DNA of 64,000 nt from Streptomyces sp. NBC_00162 (GTDB taxonomy: Bacteria; Actinomycetota; Actinomycetes; Streptomycetales; Streptomycetaceae): NCBI RefSeq assembly GCF_024611995.1, contig NZ_CP102509.1, positions 6,076,001 through 6,140,000 of the forward strand, written 5' to 3'. The translations under genes and the position numbers were made by a program. Positions 40,830 to 53,378 of this stretch are shown piece by piece (position 1 is the first letter of the stretch; every line of letters begins with the position of its first letter). The notes under the pieces were generated by a model. That model searched no databases and had not been told where the DNA came from. It saw only the letters and a program-made list of their open reading frames with translations.

Positions 40830-41942
40830 ATGCTCCCGGGTCGTCGTCTCGTACGCGCGCTGCCGCTCCTGCTGTGCCTCCTGCTGGCCGGGTGCGCGCT
40901 GCGGCCGGCCGACACGGCCGAGCAGGACATCCGCCGGGCCGTGGCCGACTGGTCGCGGACGCCGCCCGAGCGGCTGGCCGGGATCCCCGTCGAGGACTGG
41001 GCGTACGAGGTCGCCTCGGTGCGGCGGGACGGCGTACGGGCCCTCGTACGGGCGGAGCTGCGCTACCGGCTCACCGGCTACGACCCGGCCCAGGCCGGCT
41101 CGGCCCGCGAGCTCGAACTGCACGGCGACGGCGGCACGTGGCGGGTGGCCGTGGACCGGCCCGCTCCGGGCACGCCGCCGCAGCTGTGGGACCAGGGGCC
41201 GGTGTCGGTGGTCCGGGGCGCGCACTCGCTGGTGCTGGGCGGCTCGGGGCAGAGCGAGGACACCCTGCGGGGGATCGCCGCCGAGGCCGACCGGGCGGTG
41301 CCCGCGGCGAGCGCCGCGTGGCCCCGGCCGTGGGCCGGGCGGGTGGTGGTGCTGGTCCCGGGATCACTGGCGCGGATGGCGGAGCTGCTGGGCGGGACGG
41401 CCGACGCGTACCGGGGCATGGGCGCCGTCACCACCGGCCGGGTGGGCGCGGGACCCGCTCCCGCGGACCGGGTGGTGGTCAACCCGGAGGGGTACGCCGA
41501 GCTGGGCGAGGCGGGCCGGCGGATCGTCCTGACCCACGAGGTCACCCACGTGGCCACCCGGGCGGCGACCTCCGCCACCACCCCGCTGTGGCTCTCCGAG
41601 GGCTTCGCGGACTGGGCGGCGTACCGCGGTGGCCCCACCACGCCGGGGCAGGGCGCCCCCGCGCTGGGCCGGGCCGTGCGGCGGGGCGAGGTGCCCGCCG
41701 AGCTGCCCGCCACGGAGGCCTTCGCCTTCGGCGGCGACTCGGAGGCGCTGGCCCGGGCGTACGAGGGCGCGTGGCTGGCCTGCCGGCTGATCGCGGCGGA
41801 ATGGGGCGAGGAGGCCCTGGTCGACCTGTACGAGCGGGCGGCCCGGGAGCCGCTGCCGACGGCACTGGACGAGGCGCTCGGCGTGGACCGGGCGGGGCTG
41901 ACGAAGGCCTGGCAGGAGGCCCTGCGCGACTGGCTCCGCTGA
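40830..41942 (+). CDS. gluzincin-type metallopeptidase lipoprotein
   Basis: A 370-residue lipoprotein: signal peptide with lipobox LLLAGCALR (Cys about 22). The zinc motif HEVTH stands in RIVLTHEVTHVATR (about 235) and the third ligand glutamate in WLSEGFADWAAY (about 258), an MA-clan order as in peptidase M1. N-terminal 200 residues look like an all-beta domain. Substrate unknown. It is followed by the glycosyltransferase 32 bases later. Confidence 0.85.
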   Translation: MLPGRRLVRALPLLLCLLLAGCALRPADTAEQDIRRAVADWSRTPPERLAGIPVEDWAYEVASVRRDGVRALVRAELRYRLTGYDPAQAGSARELELHGDGGTWRVAVDRPAPGTPPQLWDQGPVSVVRGAHSLVLGGSGQSEDTLRGIAAEADRAVPAASAAWPRPWAGRVVVLVPGSLARMAELLGGTADAYRGMGAVTTGRVGAGPAPADRVVVNPEGYAELGEAGRRIVLTHEVTHVATRAATSATTPLWLSEGFADWAAYRGGPTTPGQGAPALGRAVRRGEVPAELPATEAFAFGGDSEALARAYEGAWLACRLIAAEWGEEALVDLYERAAREPLPTALDEALGVDRAGLTKAWQEALRDWLR

Positions 41943-41974
41943 GCGCCGCACGCGTCCGGTACTGTCGGCAGGCA

Positions 41975-43117
41975 ATGCACAAGACGCTGATCGTGACCAA
42001 CGACTTCCCCCCGCGACCGGGCGGCATCCAGGCCTTCCTGCACAACATGGCGCTGCGGCTGGATCCCGACCGGGTCGTCGTGTACGCCTCCACCTGGAAG
42101 CACAATGCGGAGGGCCGCGAGGCCACCGCGGCCTTCGACGCCGAGCAGCCCTTCCAGGTGGTGCGCGACCGCACGACCATGCTGCTGCCGACCCCGCGCG
42201 TGACGCGGCGGGCGGTGGGCCTGCTGCGCGAACACGGCTGCGAGTCCGTGTGGTTCGGGGCGGCGGCCCCGCTGGGGCTGATGGGCCCGGCGCTGCGGCG
42301 GGCGGGGGCCAAGCGGATCGTGGCGACCACGCACGGGCACGAGGCGGGCTGGGCCCAGCTGCCGGCGGCGCGGCAGCTGCTGCGGCGGATCGGCGAGGGC
42401 ACCGACACCCTGACCTACCTGGGGGAGTACACGCGCTCGCGGATCGCCTCGACGCTGACGGACCGCGCGGCGGCCCGGATGGTGCAGCTGCCGCCGGGCG
42501 TGGACGAGAAGACCTTCCACCCGGAGTCGGGCGGGGCGGAGGTCCGGGCGCGGCTCGGGCTGACCGACCGGCCGGTGGTGGTGTGCGTGTCCCGGCTCGT
42601 GCCGCGGAAGGGGCAGGACACGCTGATCGAGGCGATGCCGAGGATCCTGGCGGCGGTGCCCGACGCGGTGCTGCTGATCGTGGGCGGCGGGCCGTACGAG
42701 TCCGACCTGCGGGCGCTGGCGGTTTCCGTGGGCGTCGCGGACTCGGTGGTCTTCACGGGATCGGTCCCGTGGTCCGAACTGCCCGCCCACTACGGGGCCG
42801 GGGACGTCTTCGCCATGCCGTGCCGGACCCGGCGGGGCGGGCTGGACGTCGAGGGCCTGGGGATCGTCTACCTGGAGGCTTCGGCGACGGGGCTGCCGGT
42901 GGTCGCGGGCGACTCGGGCGGAGCGCCCGACGCGGTGCTGGACGGGGAGACGGGGTGGGTCGTGCGGGGCGGTGTCCCGGCCGACGCGGCGGATCGCGTG
43001 GTGGCCCTGCTGCTGGACCCGGCCCTGCGGGCCCGCATGGGCGAGCGCGGGCGCGCCTGGGTCGAGGACCGCTGGCGCTGGGACCTCCTGGCGGACCGCC
43101 TCCGCGAGCTGCTCTGA
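41975..43117 (+). CDS. GT4 glycosyltransferase, PimB-like mannosyltransferase
   Basis: A 380-residue GT-B enzyme. N-terminal TLIVTNDFPPRPGGIQAFLHN binds the acceptor side; C-terminal domain has VVCVSRLVPRKGQDTLIEA, and the GDP-sugar motif in EGLGIVYLEASATGLPVVAGDSGG. Actinobacterial PimB uses GDP-mannose to build phosphatidylinositol mannosides; this identity is likely from sequence style but not proven. Start ATG 41975. Confidence 0.9.
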   Translation: MHKTLIVTNDFPPRPGGIQAFLHNMALRLDPDRVVVYASTWKHNAEGREATAAFDAEQPFQVVRDRTTMLLPTPRVTRRAVGLLREHGCESVWFGAAAPLGLMGPALRRAGAKRIVATTHGHEAGWAQLPAARQLLRRIGEGTDTLTYLGEYTRSRIASTLTDRAAARMVQLPPGVDEKTFHPESGGAEVRARLGLTDRPVVVCVSRLVPRKGQDTLIEAMPRILAAVPDAVLLIVGGGPYESDLRALAVSVGVADSVVFTGSVPWSELPAHYGAGDVFAMPCRTRRGGLDVEGLGIVYLEASATGLPVVAGDSGGAPDAVLDGETGWVVRGGVPADAADRVVALLLDPALRARMGERGRAWVEDRWRWDLLADRLRELL

Positions 43118-43160
43118 CGGCTGCGGCGCCCCAATCGCCGGCGAGGCTGGGTTTTGGCAG
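43118..43160. repeat. degenerate copy of the intergenic inverted-repeat element
   Basis: CGCCGGCG (43137-43144 area) with AGGCTGGGTTTTGGCAGCC resembles the arm of the 19981-20110 element (CGCCGGCGGGGCTGGGTTT) but has no matching second arm. It lies after the glycosyltransferase gene. Confidence 0.4.
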
Positions 43161-43170
43161 CCATGGCTGA

Positions 43171-46640
<3,470 letters not shown>

Positions 46641-46870
46641 GACTGCTGCTCCTCTGGGCGCCATCGCCACCATGTGGACCGACCGGACGTTACCCACCGG
46701 TAGTGGGTTCCGGATAGAGGGAACCGGCCAGATGTTCCGTGCGTCACATGACGCGGGCTTTTCGTGCCGACACTAGTCGACCCCTTCGGCGACTCGGAAG
46801 TAACCGCAGGTCCGGCTGCATCTGCCACCCCCTCTACCCCGCCGTCACCCCGCCGCCCTAGGGTGGCCGC

Positions 46871-47710
46871 ATGGGTGGCAGCATGCGGGACGGGCAGACG
46901 GGCACGAGCGGATCGAGCCGCGCCGGGGTCCGCAGCGGGTCCCGCACCCGGGTCCACGTCGTGAGCGATGTGCACGGCAACGCCGAGGCCCTCGCCCGGG
47001 CGGGGGACGGTGCCGACGCGCTGATCTGCCTCGGTGACCTCGTGCTCTTCCTCGACTACGCCGACCACTCGCGCGGGATCTTCCCCGACCTGTTCGGCGT
47101 CGAGAACGCCGACCGGATCGTCGAGCTGCGCACCGCGCGCCGCTTCGCCGAGGCCCACGCCTTCGGGCGGCAGCTGTGGGCCGGGCTGGACCGGGACCGG
47201 CTGATCGAGGGCGCCGTGCGCCGCCAGTACGCGCAGATGTTCGCCGCCTTCCCCACCCCGACGTACGCCACCTACGGCAACGTGGACATCCCGGCCCTGT
47301 GGCCGGAGTACGCCGACCGCCACGGCTTCACGGTGCTCGACGGGCAGCGCGTGGAGATCGGCGGCCGGGTCTTCGGCTTCGTCGGAGGCGGGCTGCCCTC
47401 GCCGATGCGGACCCCGTACGAGGTGGACGTCGAGGAGTACGCCGCCAAGGTGGAGGCGCTGGGCGAGGTGGACGTACTGTGCTCACACATCCCGCCGGAG
47501 GTGCCGGAGCTCTGCTACGACACGGTCGCGCGCCGCTTCGAACGCGGCAGCGAGGCCCTGCTGGCCGCGATCCGGCGCACCCGCCCCAAGTACGCCCTCT
47601 TCGGGCACGTCCACCAGCCGCTCGCACGGCGGATGCGGATCGGCGGCACGGAGTGCGTGAACGTCGGTCACTTCGCGGCGACCGGGAGGCCCTGGGCCCT
47701 GGAGTGGTGA
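46871..47710 (+). CDS. calcineurin-like metallophosphoesterase
   Basis: A 279-residue protein with the phosphoesterase motifs in order: VVSDVHGN (DxH), LICLGDLVLF (GD), TYGNVDIP in place of GNHD, LCSHIPP and LFGHVHQP. The motif with Val instead of His suggests reduced or changed catalysis. No signal peptide. Substrate unknown. A short Gly/Arg-rich N-terminus may mean the true start is a little later. Confidence 0.88.
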   Translation: MGGSMRDGQTGTSGSSRAGVRSGSRTRVHVVSDVHGNAEALARAGDGADALICLGDLVLFLDYADHSRGIFPDLFGVENADRIVELRTARRFAEAHAFGRQLWAGLDRDRLIEGAVRRQYAQMFAAFPTPTYATYGNVDIPALWPEYADRHGFTVLDGQRVEIGGRVFGFVGGGLPSPMRTPYEVDVEEYAAKVEALGEVDVLCSHIPPEVPELCYDTVARRFERGSEALLAAIRRTRPKYALFGHVHQPLARRMRIGGTECVNVGHFAATGRPWALEW

Positions 47711-47789
47711 GCGCCGCACGCACGGTAGCCTTCGGGCGGCGGCCGGAGGCCGCACACTTCCTCGAAAACTCTCTGGAGGAGCCACCGCG

Positions 47790-48233
47790 ATGGCGGAACA
47801 CACCAGCTCAAGCATCACGATCGACGCCTCGCCGGCCGACGTGATGGCCGTGATCGCCGACTTCGCCCGCTACCCCGAGTGGACTGGCGAGGTGAAGGAG
47901 GCCGAGGTGCTGGCCTCCGACGCCGAAGGCCGCGCCGAGAAGGTCCGGCTGCTGCTCGACGCGGGCGCGATCAAGGACGACCACACCCTCGCCTACACCT
48001 GGAAGGGCGAGGACGAGGTCAGCTGGACCCTAGACAAGTCGCAGATGCTGCGCCAGCTGGACGGCTCGTACCGGCTGGCCCCGCTGGACGGCGGCAAGCG
48101 CACCGAGGTCACCTACCAGCTGACCGTGGACGTCAAGATCCCCATGCTCGGCATGATCAAGCGCAAGGCCGAGAAGGTCATCATCGACCGCGCCCTGGCC
48201 GGTCTGAAGAAGCGCGTGGAATCGACCGGCTGA
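47790..48233 (+). CDS. SRPBCC-family (START-like) lipid/hydrophobic ligand-binding protein
   Basis: A 147-residue single-domain protein with the SRPBCC helix-grip features: SSITIDASPADVMAVIADFARYPEWTG, WTLDKSQMLRQLDG and VTYQLTVDVKIPMLG, then a long C-terminal helix (KAEKVIIDRALAGLKKRVES). It probably binds a hydrophobic ligand or acts as polyketide-cyclase-like chaperone. ATG 47790 with GGAGGAG upstream. Followed 11 bases later by the ArsA-like gene. Confidence 0.88.
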   Translation: MAEHTSSSITIDASPADVMAVIADFARYPEWTGEVKEAEVLASDAEGRAEKVRLLLDAGAIKDDHTLAYTWKGEDEVSWTLDKSQMLRQLDGSYRLAPLDGGKRTEVTYQLTVDVKIPMLGMIKRKAEKVIIDRALAGLKKRVESTG

Positions 48234-48244
48234 GGCGCAACACC

Positions 48245-49447
48245 GTGCACACCTTGCTGATCACCGGACCCGGCGGGGCCGGCCGGACCACCGTGGCAGC
48301 GGCCACCGCCCTCGCCGCGGCCCGGCAGGGGCGGCGGGTGCTGCTGCTGTCCGGCGACGCCGGGGACCCCCTCTCCGCCCTGACCGGGGAGCCGGTGGGG
48401 GAGCCCGCCGAGGTCGCGCCCGGGCTGTCGGCCGTACCGGTGGCCGGCGGGGTCCGGGTGGCCCGGGTGGACTCCGGCGAGGAGTTCCGGGAGGAACTCG
48501 TCGCCCTCCAGGAGCGCGGATCCGCCCTCCTCGGCATGGTCGGGGCCCGGCCGCTGGGCGCCGAGGAACTCACCGAACTGCCCGGCGCCGAGCAGTTCGC
48601 ACTGCTGCGCGCCCTGCGACGGGCCGCCTCCGCGCCGGGATTCGACCTCGTCGTCGTCGACCTGCCCCCGCTCCACCAGGCCCTGGCCACCCTGGCCCTC
48701 CCCGCGCAGCTGCGCCGCTACCTCGCCCGGCTGCTCCCCGCGGAGCGGCAGGCCGCCCGCGCCCTGCGGCCCGTACTGGCCCAGCTGGCCGGTGTGCCCA
48801 TGCCCGCGCAGTGGCTCTACGAGGCCGCCGCCCGGTGGGACGAGGAGCTCGCCGCGGTCCAGGCCGTCATCGAGGCCGCCACCACCGAGGTCCGGCTCGT
48901 CGCCGAACCGGGACCGGCCGCCGCCGACGCGATCCGGCCGGGGCGGCTCGGGCTCGCCCTCCAGCAGCTGCCCGTCTCCGCCGTCGTCGCCAACCGCCTG
49001 CTCCCCGAGGGCTCCGTCGACCCCTGGCTCGCCGGGCTCGCCGCCCAGCAGGAGAAGTACGCCGCCCAGTGGGCCGGCGAGCTTCCCGTGGTCCGGGTCG
49101 GCCACCTCGGCCGGGATCCGCGCGGCCCGCAGGACCTGGAACCGCTCGCCGCCACCGACGGCCTCGTCCCGCAGCGGCCCGCGCCCCGCCGGGCATGGGC
49201 GGTCGAGGACCGGCTCGCCGAGGACGGGGTGCTCGTCTGGGTGGTCCCGCTGCCCGGTGCGCACAAGCGCGAGCTCGACCTGATCCGGCGGGGCGACGAG
49301 CTGCTGCTCACCGTGGGCCCGTACCGCAGGATCGTTCCGCTGCCCGCGGCGCTGCGCCGCTGCACCGTCTCCGGCGCCGCCCTGGCCGAGGACGCCCTCC
49401 GCATCCGCTTCACCCCGGACCCGGGCCTGTGGCCCCGCACGTCCTGA
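48245..49447 (+). CDS. ArsA/GET3-like P-loop ATPase with altered Walker A
   Basis: A 400-residue SIMIBI-class ATPase of the ArsA/GET3 style: VVVDLPPLH switch region and VVANRLLPEGS (guanine-like A-loop). The P-loop reads GPGGAGRTT instead of the family GKGGVGKTT, so both lysines are changed (Pro and Arg). Starts with GTG 48245, 11 bases after the SRPBCC gene, suggesting an operon of a ligand-binding protein and an ATPase. Function unknown; catalysis may be lost or unusual. Confidence 0.82.
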   Translation: MHTLLITGPGGAGRTTVAAATALAAARQGRRVLLLSGDAGDPLSALTGEPVGEPAEVAPGLSAVPVAGGVRVARVDSGEEFREELVALQERGSALLGMVGARPLGAEELTELPGAEQFALLRALRRAASAPGFDLVVVDLPPLHQALATLALPAQLRRYLARLLPAERQAARALRPVLAQLAGVPMPAQWLYEAAARWDEELAAVQAVIEAATTEVRLVAEPGPAAADAIRPGRLGLALQQLPVSAVVANRLLPEGSVDPWLAGLAAQQEKYAAQWAGELPVVRVGHLGRDPRGPQDLEPLAATDGLVPQRPAPRRAWAVEDRLAEDGVLVWVVPLPGAHKRELDLIRRGDELLLTVGPYRRIVPLPAALRRCTVSGAALAEDALRIRFTPDPGLWPRTS

Positions 49448-49523
49448 TCCCCGTACCGCCGTTCGGGTACCGTCGAAGGTAGCCCGTACCGCACGCACAG
49501 CAGCTGCAGCAGGAGAGTCCGCC

Positions 49524-49988
49524 ATGAGCGAGGCCACCGACCGCCCCACCGACGACGACGCCTGGGCCAAGGCCTGCGCCGAGGACCTCGCCGCAGAGAA
49601 GGAGCGCCTGCGCGGGCAGGGCGGGACGAGGAGCCAGGGCACCGGGACCGCCGCCGAGGAGCTGTTCAAGCTCTTCGAGGCCGTCGCGGACAAGGTCTCC
49701 GGGCTGAACAACCCCCTGATCGGCAGCGCCGCCCAGGGGGCCGTGCGTCAGTTCGTCAACCAGGCCAAGACCGCCGCCAAGCCCGTCGTCGAGCGCAACC
49801 CCGAGGTCTTCGACCACCTCGCGGCCGCCGGATCCGAGCTGCTCGCCGCCTACCGCTCGGCCGTCGAGGGCCACGAGCGCCGCTGGACGCGGGGCGAACC
49901 CCCGGCTCCGCGGCAGGCGCCCGGCGAGCGCGACCCCCGTGACGAGGGCCCCGACGACGGCCCGGCCGAGCGGATCGATCTCGACTGA
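49524..49988 (+). CDS. DUF5304 protein (SCO2127-like)
   Basis: A 154-residue acidic, mostly helical protein: KLFEAVADKVSGLNNPLIGSAAQGAVRQ and FVNQAKTAAKPVVERNPEVF, then a charged Pro/Arg/Asp tail. In S. coelicolor the gene beside glkA (SCO2127) is reported to promote glucokinase expression or activity; this one sits in the same place, 68 bases before glkA. The mechanism is not known to me. ATG 49524 with CAGGAGAG upstream. Confidence 0.85.
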   Translation: MSEATDRPTDDDAWAKACAEDLAAEKERLRGQGGTRSQGTGTAAEELFKLFEAVADKVSGLNNPLIGSAAQGAVRQFVNQAKTAAKPVVERNPEVFDHLAAAGSELLAAYRSAVEGHERRWTRGEPPAPRQAPGERDPRDEGPDDGPAERIDLD

Positions 49989-50056
49989 ACCCTTGGGGGG
50001 TCCCGCCCTCGGGTACGGTTGGCCGTGGCGGGGTTTGACCGGAAACCGAGGGACTA

Positions 50057-50998
50057 ATGGGACTCACCATCGGCGTCGACATCGGCGGCACGAAGATCGC
50101 GGCCGGCGTGGTCGACGAAGAGGGCACCATCCTTGAGACGTACAAGGTGCCCACCCCGCCGACCGCGGACGGAGTGACGGAGGCCATCTGCACCGCCGTC
50201 TCCGCGGTCAGCAGCAACCACACCATCGACGCCGTCGGCATCGGCGCCGCGGGCTACGTGGACGACAAGCGCGCCACCGTGCTCTTCGCCCCGAACATCA
50301 ACTGGCGGCACGAGCCGCTCAAGGACAAGGTCGAGCAGCGCATCGGCCTGCCCGTCGTCGTCGAGAACGACGCGAACTGCGCCGCCTGGGGCGAGTACCG
50401 CTTCGGCGCCGGCCAGGGCCACGACGACGTCATCTGCATCACGCTCGGCACCGGCCTGGGCGGCGGCATCATCATCGGCAACAAGCTGCGGCGCGGACGC
50501 TTCGGCGTCGCCGCCGAATTCGGCCACATCCGGGTCGTCCCGGACGGCCTGCTGTGCGGCTGCGGCAGCCAGGGCTGCTGGGAGCAGTACGCCTCCGGGC
50601 GTGCGCTCGTCCGCTACGCCAAGCAGCGCGCCAACGCCACCCCCGAGAACGCGACCATCCTGCTCTCGCTCGGCGACGGCACCCCCGAGGGCATCGAGGG
50701 CAAGCACATCAGCGAGGCCGCCCGGCAGGGCGACCTGGTGGCCATCGACGCCTTCCGCGAGCTGGCCCGCTGGGCCGGCGCGGGCCTGGCCGACCTGGCC
50801 TCGCTGTTCGACCCGTCCGCGTTCATCGTCGGCGGCGGGGTCTCCGACGAGGGCGACCTGGTCCTGGACCCGATCCGCAAGTCCTTCAAGCGCTGGCTGG
50901 TCGGCGGCGCCTGGCGTGCGCACGCGCAGGTGCTGGCCGCCCAGTTGGGCGGAAAGGCCGGACTCGTGGGCGCGGCGGACCTGGCACGCCAGGGCTGA
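50057..50998 (+). CDS. glkA: ROK-family glucokinase
   Basis: A 313-residue glucokinase that phosphorylates glucose and, in Streptomyces, mediates carbon catabolite repression. DIGGTKIAAGVVDEEG at the start binds ATP; LGTGLGGGIIIGNKL, and the ROK zinc motif CGCGSQGCWEQYASG (with GHIRVVPDG before it) are complete. ATG 50057. Downstream of the DUF5304 gene. Confidence 0.95.
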   Translation: MGLTIGVDIGGTKIAAGVVDEEGTILETYKVPTPPTADGVTEAICTAVSAVSSNHTIDAVGIGAAGYVDDKRATVLFAPNINWRHEPLKDKVEQRIGLPVVVENDANCAAWGEYRFGAGQGHDDVICITLGTGLGGGIIIGNKLRRGRFGVAAEFGHIRVVPDGLLCGCGSQGCWEQYASGRALVRYAKQRANATPENATILLSLGDGTPEGIEGKHISEAARQGDLVAIDAFRELARWAGAGLADLASLFDPSAFIVGGGVSDEGDLVLDPIRKSFKRWLVGGAWRAHAQVLAAQLGGKAGLVGAADLARQG

Positions 50999-51073
50999 CC
51001 CTTCCCCCTCGTATACGTGACCGCCCGCCGCGCCCCTTGGGGGAGCGGCGGGCGGCTGCGTATCTTGCCGGGC

Positions 51074-51823
51074 ATGGACCAGCTGCCGAAGTCCCGTACG
51101 GAGCCCGACGGTTCTGCCGTGATCCGGGTGCTCAGCTACAACATCCGCTCGCTGCGCGACGACGAGGAGGCGCTGGCCCGGGTCATCCGGGCCTGCGCAC
51201 CGGACCTCGTGTTCGTGCAGGAGGCGCCGCGGTTCTTCCGGTGGCGCAAACACGCGGCGAGGCTCGCCGCGAAGTGTGACCTGGTGGTGCTCGGCGGGGG
51301 CGCGACGGCGGCCGGGCCGCTGCTGATGTGCTCGCTGCGGGTGTTCGTGGAGCGTACGGAGGACGTGCTGCTGCCGCACACCCCCGGTCTGCACCGGCGG
51401 GGCTTCGCGACGGCGGTGGTCCGGATCGGCGGCGCCCGGGCGGGCCTGGTCTCCGCGCACCTGTCCCTGGACCGGGCGGAACGGCGGGCCCAGGCGGATC
51501 GCCTCCTGGACCGGGTCGCGGCGCTGGACACCCCGTACGGGATCGCCGCGGGCGACGTGAACGAGGGACCGGACGGCCCGGCCTTCGGGCAGCTCGCGGG
51601 CACGTTGCAGGACTGCTGGTCGGTGGCCCCGTGGGGCGGGGAACGGACCTTCCCGGTGTCGGCACCGGACCGGCGCATCGACGCGGTCTTCGCGACGAAG
51701 GGCGTGGAGGTGCTGGGCTGTGGCGTCCCGGCGGGGCTGCCGGGCGTGATCCCCGCGGACCTGGTGGCGGCCACGGACCACCTCCCGGTCCTGGCGGCCC
51801 TCCGCCTCCCCGCTGCGCGGTAA
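51074..51823 (+). CDS. endonuclease/exonuclease/phosphatase-family protein
   Basis: A 249-residue EEP-fold protein: VLSYNIRSLRDDEEAL (Asn), FVQEAPRFF (catalytic Glu), GDVNEGPDGP (Asp/Asn) and ATDHLPVLAAL (Asp/His) in the right order. Substrate could be DNA, a phospholipid head group or a phosphate ester; no secretion signal seen. Start ATG 51074; a GTG at 51017 is less likely. Confidence 0.9.
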   Translation: MDQLPKSRTEPDGSAVIRVLSYNIRSLRDDEEALARVIRACAPDLVFVQEAPRFFRWRKHAARLAAKCDLVVLGGGATAAGPLLMCSLRVFVERTEDVLLPHTPGLHRRGFATAVVRIGGARAGLVSAHLSLDRAERRAQADRLLDRVAALDTPYGIAAGDVNEGPDGPAFGQLAGTLQDCWSVAPWGGERTFPVSAPDRRIDAVFATKGVEVLGCGVPAGLPGVIPADLVAATDHLPVLAALRLPAAR

Positions 51824-51837
51824 CTGCGGCGCCGTAG

Positions 51838-51856
51838 CCGGGGGCTCTGCCCCCGG
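51838..51856. repeat. hairpin related to the 19981 element
   Basis: CCGGGGGC-TCT-GCCCCCGG (51838-51845 with 51849-51856), nearly identical to the hairpin at 19981-19999, in the convergent gap after the EEP gene. Likely a terminator. Confidence 0.7.
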
Positions 51857-51878
51857 ACCCCCGGCGATCGAGCCCCAG

Positions 51879-52451
51879 TTACACCACCGCTCCGCGGCCC
51901 GGGTCGTCGTCATCGTCGTCGCCGTGCGCCATGCGCGCGACCAGCGTCGCGAAGCCGCCCAGGAAGCCGCCGATGCCCAGCGTCGTCAGCCACCAGGTCA
52001 TCTCCCACTGCAACAGCACCGCCAGGAGCAGCAGCACCGGCCCGCCGACCACCGCCAGCCAGGCGAACTTCGACGTGGTGTCCGCCTCCGGGAGCTCCGG
52101 CTCCGGGGGCACGAAGTGGCCCTCGTCCGCCGGCTCCGTGAGCGAGTGGTCGCGCGGGCCCGCGACGCCGACGCCCGGGGCGAAGACCACCGAGCTGCCC
52201 AGCGCCGCCGGGGGCTCCGGTCTCGGCTCCGGATCCTGCTCGGGCTCCTGCTTGGGCTCCTGCTTGGGCTCCGGCTCCGGCGGCAGCGGCTTGACGTCTT
52301 CCTCCGGCAGCATGAGGTTCTCGATCGGCTTGAACGGCCGGGACCCCGGCGGGTCCGGCGGCTCCTGCCCGTACCCGGCGACGATCGCCGCCCACGCCGC
52401 TTCCTCGTCCAGCGGCGGAACCCCGCCCGACTGCTCCTCGTGCTCAGCCAC
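51879..52451 (-). CDS. Pro/Glu-rich protein with two C-terminal membrane helices
   Basis: A 190-residue protein starting VAEHEEQSGGVPP. Residues 20-115 are acidic and proline-rich with an EPKQEPKQEPEQDPEPRPEP-type stretch (written as EPK/QEP repeats), and 130-180 holds two membrane helices, ending HGDDDDDDPG. The repeat suggests an extended linker. GTG at 52451 overlaps the end of the hydrolase gene by eight bases, so both are co-translated. Function unknown. Confidence 0.8.
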   Translation of the reverse strand: MAEHEEQSGGVPPLDEEAAWAAIVAGYGQEPPDPPGSRPFKPIENLMLPEEDVKPLPPEPEPKQEPKQEPEQDPEPRPEPPAALGSSVVFAPGVGVAGPRDHSLTEPADEGHFVPPEPELPEADTTSKFAWLAVVGGPVLLLLAVLLQWEMTWWLTTLGIGGFLGGFATLVARMAHGDDDDDDPGRGAVV

Positions 52452-53250
52452 CCGCCTGCGCCCCCTCCCTGCCCACGCTCTCCGCCAGTCGGCCGACGAA
52501 CGCATAGCTGTCCGCGAAGATCCGCTCCGCGTCATGGTCCAACGTCGCGACGTGGTAGCTCTGTTCCAGCAGGGTCTCGGTGACATCGGTTGACGAGATC
52601 CGCGCCAGCACCCGCGCCGAGTCGACCGGCGGTACGACGTGGTCCTGCGGGCTGTGCAGCAGCAGCACGGGCTGCGTGACCTGCGGCAGCTCGGTGTCCA
52701 CGAGCTGGAGGAACTTCCGCAGCGAGTGCGCGGCCCGCGTCGGGACCCGGTCGTAGCCGACCTCGTCCGACCCCGGCTTCGCGATGTCGCTCGCGATGCC
52801 CGGCGTCGACCGGATGAAGTGCTGGGCCACGGGAAGGGCGAAGGCCAGCGGGTCGTGCACCTTGTTGGCCGGGTTGACGAGGACGATGCCGCTGATGGCG
52901 TCCCCGTGCTTGGCCGCCAGCCGCAGGGTCAGCGCGCCGCCCATGGACAGGCCGAAGACGAACACCCGCTCGCACCGGTCCAGCAGCTCCCGCAGTGCCC
53001 GGTCCACCTCGGCGTACCAGTCCTGCCAGCCCGTGAGCTGCATGTCCTGCCAGCGCGTGCCGTGCCCGGGCAGCAGCGGCAGCGACACCGTGAGCCCCTT
53101 CCCGGCCAGATACTCGGCCCAGGGGCGCAGCGACTGCGGGGAACCGGTGAAGCCGTGGCAGAGAAGGACGCCGACCTCTCCGCCCTCGTGGCGGAACGGC
53201 TCGGCTCCAGGGAGGACGGGCACCAGGGTCTCCTTGATCATGATGTACAT
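52444..53250 (-). CDS. alpha/beta hydrolase (carboxylesterase/monoacylglycerol lipase type)
   Basis: A 268-residue hydrolase. Oxyanion-type HGFTGSPQS near residue 33, nucleophile Ser in FGLSMGGALTLRLAA, Asp in HSPQDHVVPP and His in YHVATLDHD, a full triad in normal order, with a helical lid (FALPVAQHFIRSTPGIASD). Likely esterase or monoacylglycerol lipase. ATG 53250 or 53241. First gene of a two-gene unit with the membrane protein. Confidence 0.92.
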   Translation of the reverse strand: MYIMIKETLVPVLPGAEPFRHEGGEVGVLLCHGFTGSPQSLRPWAEYLAGKGLTVSLPLLPGHGTRWQDMQLTGWQDWYAEVDRALRELLDRCERVFVFGLSMGGALTLRLAAKHGDAISGIVLVNPANKVHDPLAFALPVAQHFIRSTPGIASDIAKPGSDEVGYDRVPTRAAHSLRKFLQLVDTELPQVTQPVLLLHSPQDHVVPPVDSARVLARISSTDVTETLLEQSYHVATLDHDAERIFADSYAFVGRLAESVGREGAQAGG

Positions 53251-53378
53251 CAGGTGGGTGCGTTGCTCTGTGTGACTTCACCGTACGCGACCGGGGTGGC
53301 ACCGACCAGGGTCGTCGGGCCGCTGCCGGGAGAGCCAGGGGATATGGTCTGTTCGACAGACACAGGAAGGCTTTCGAG

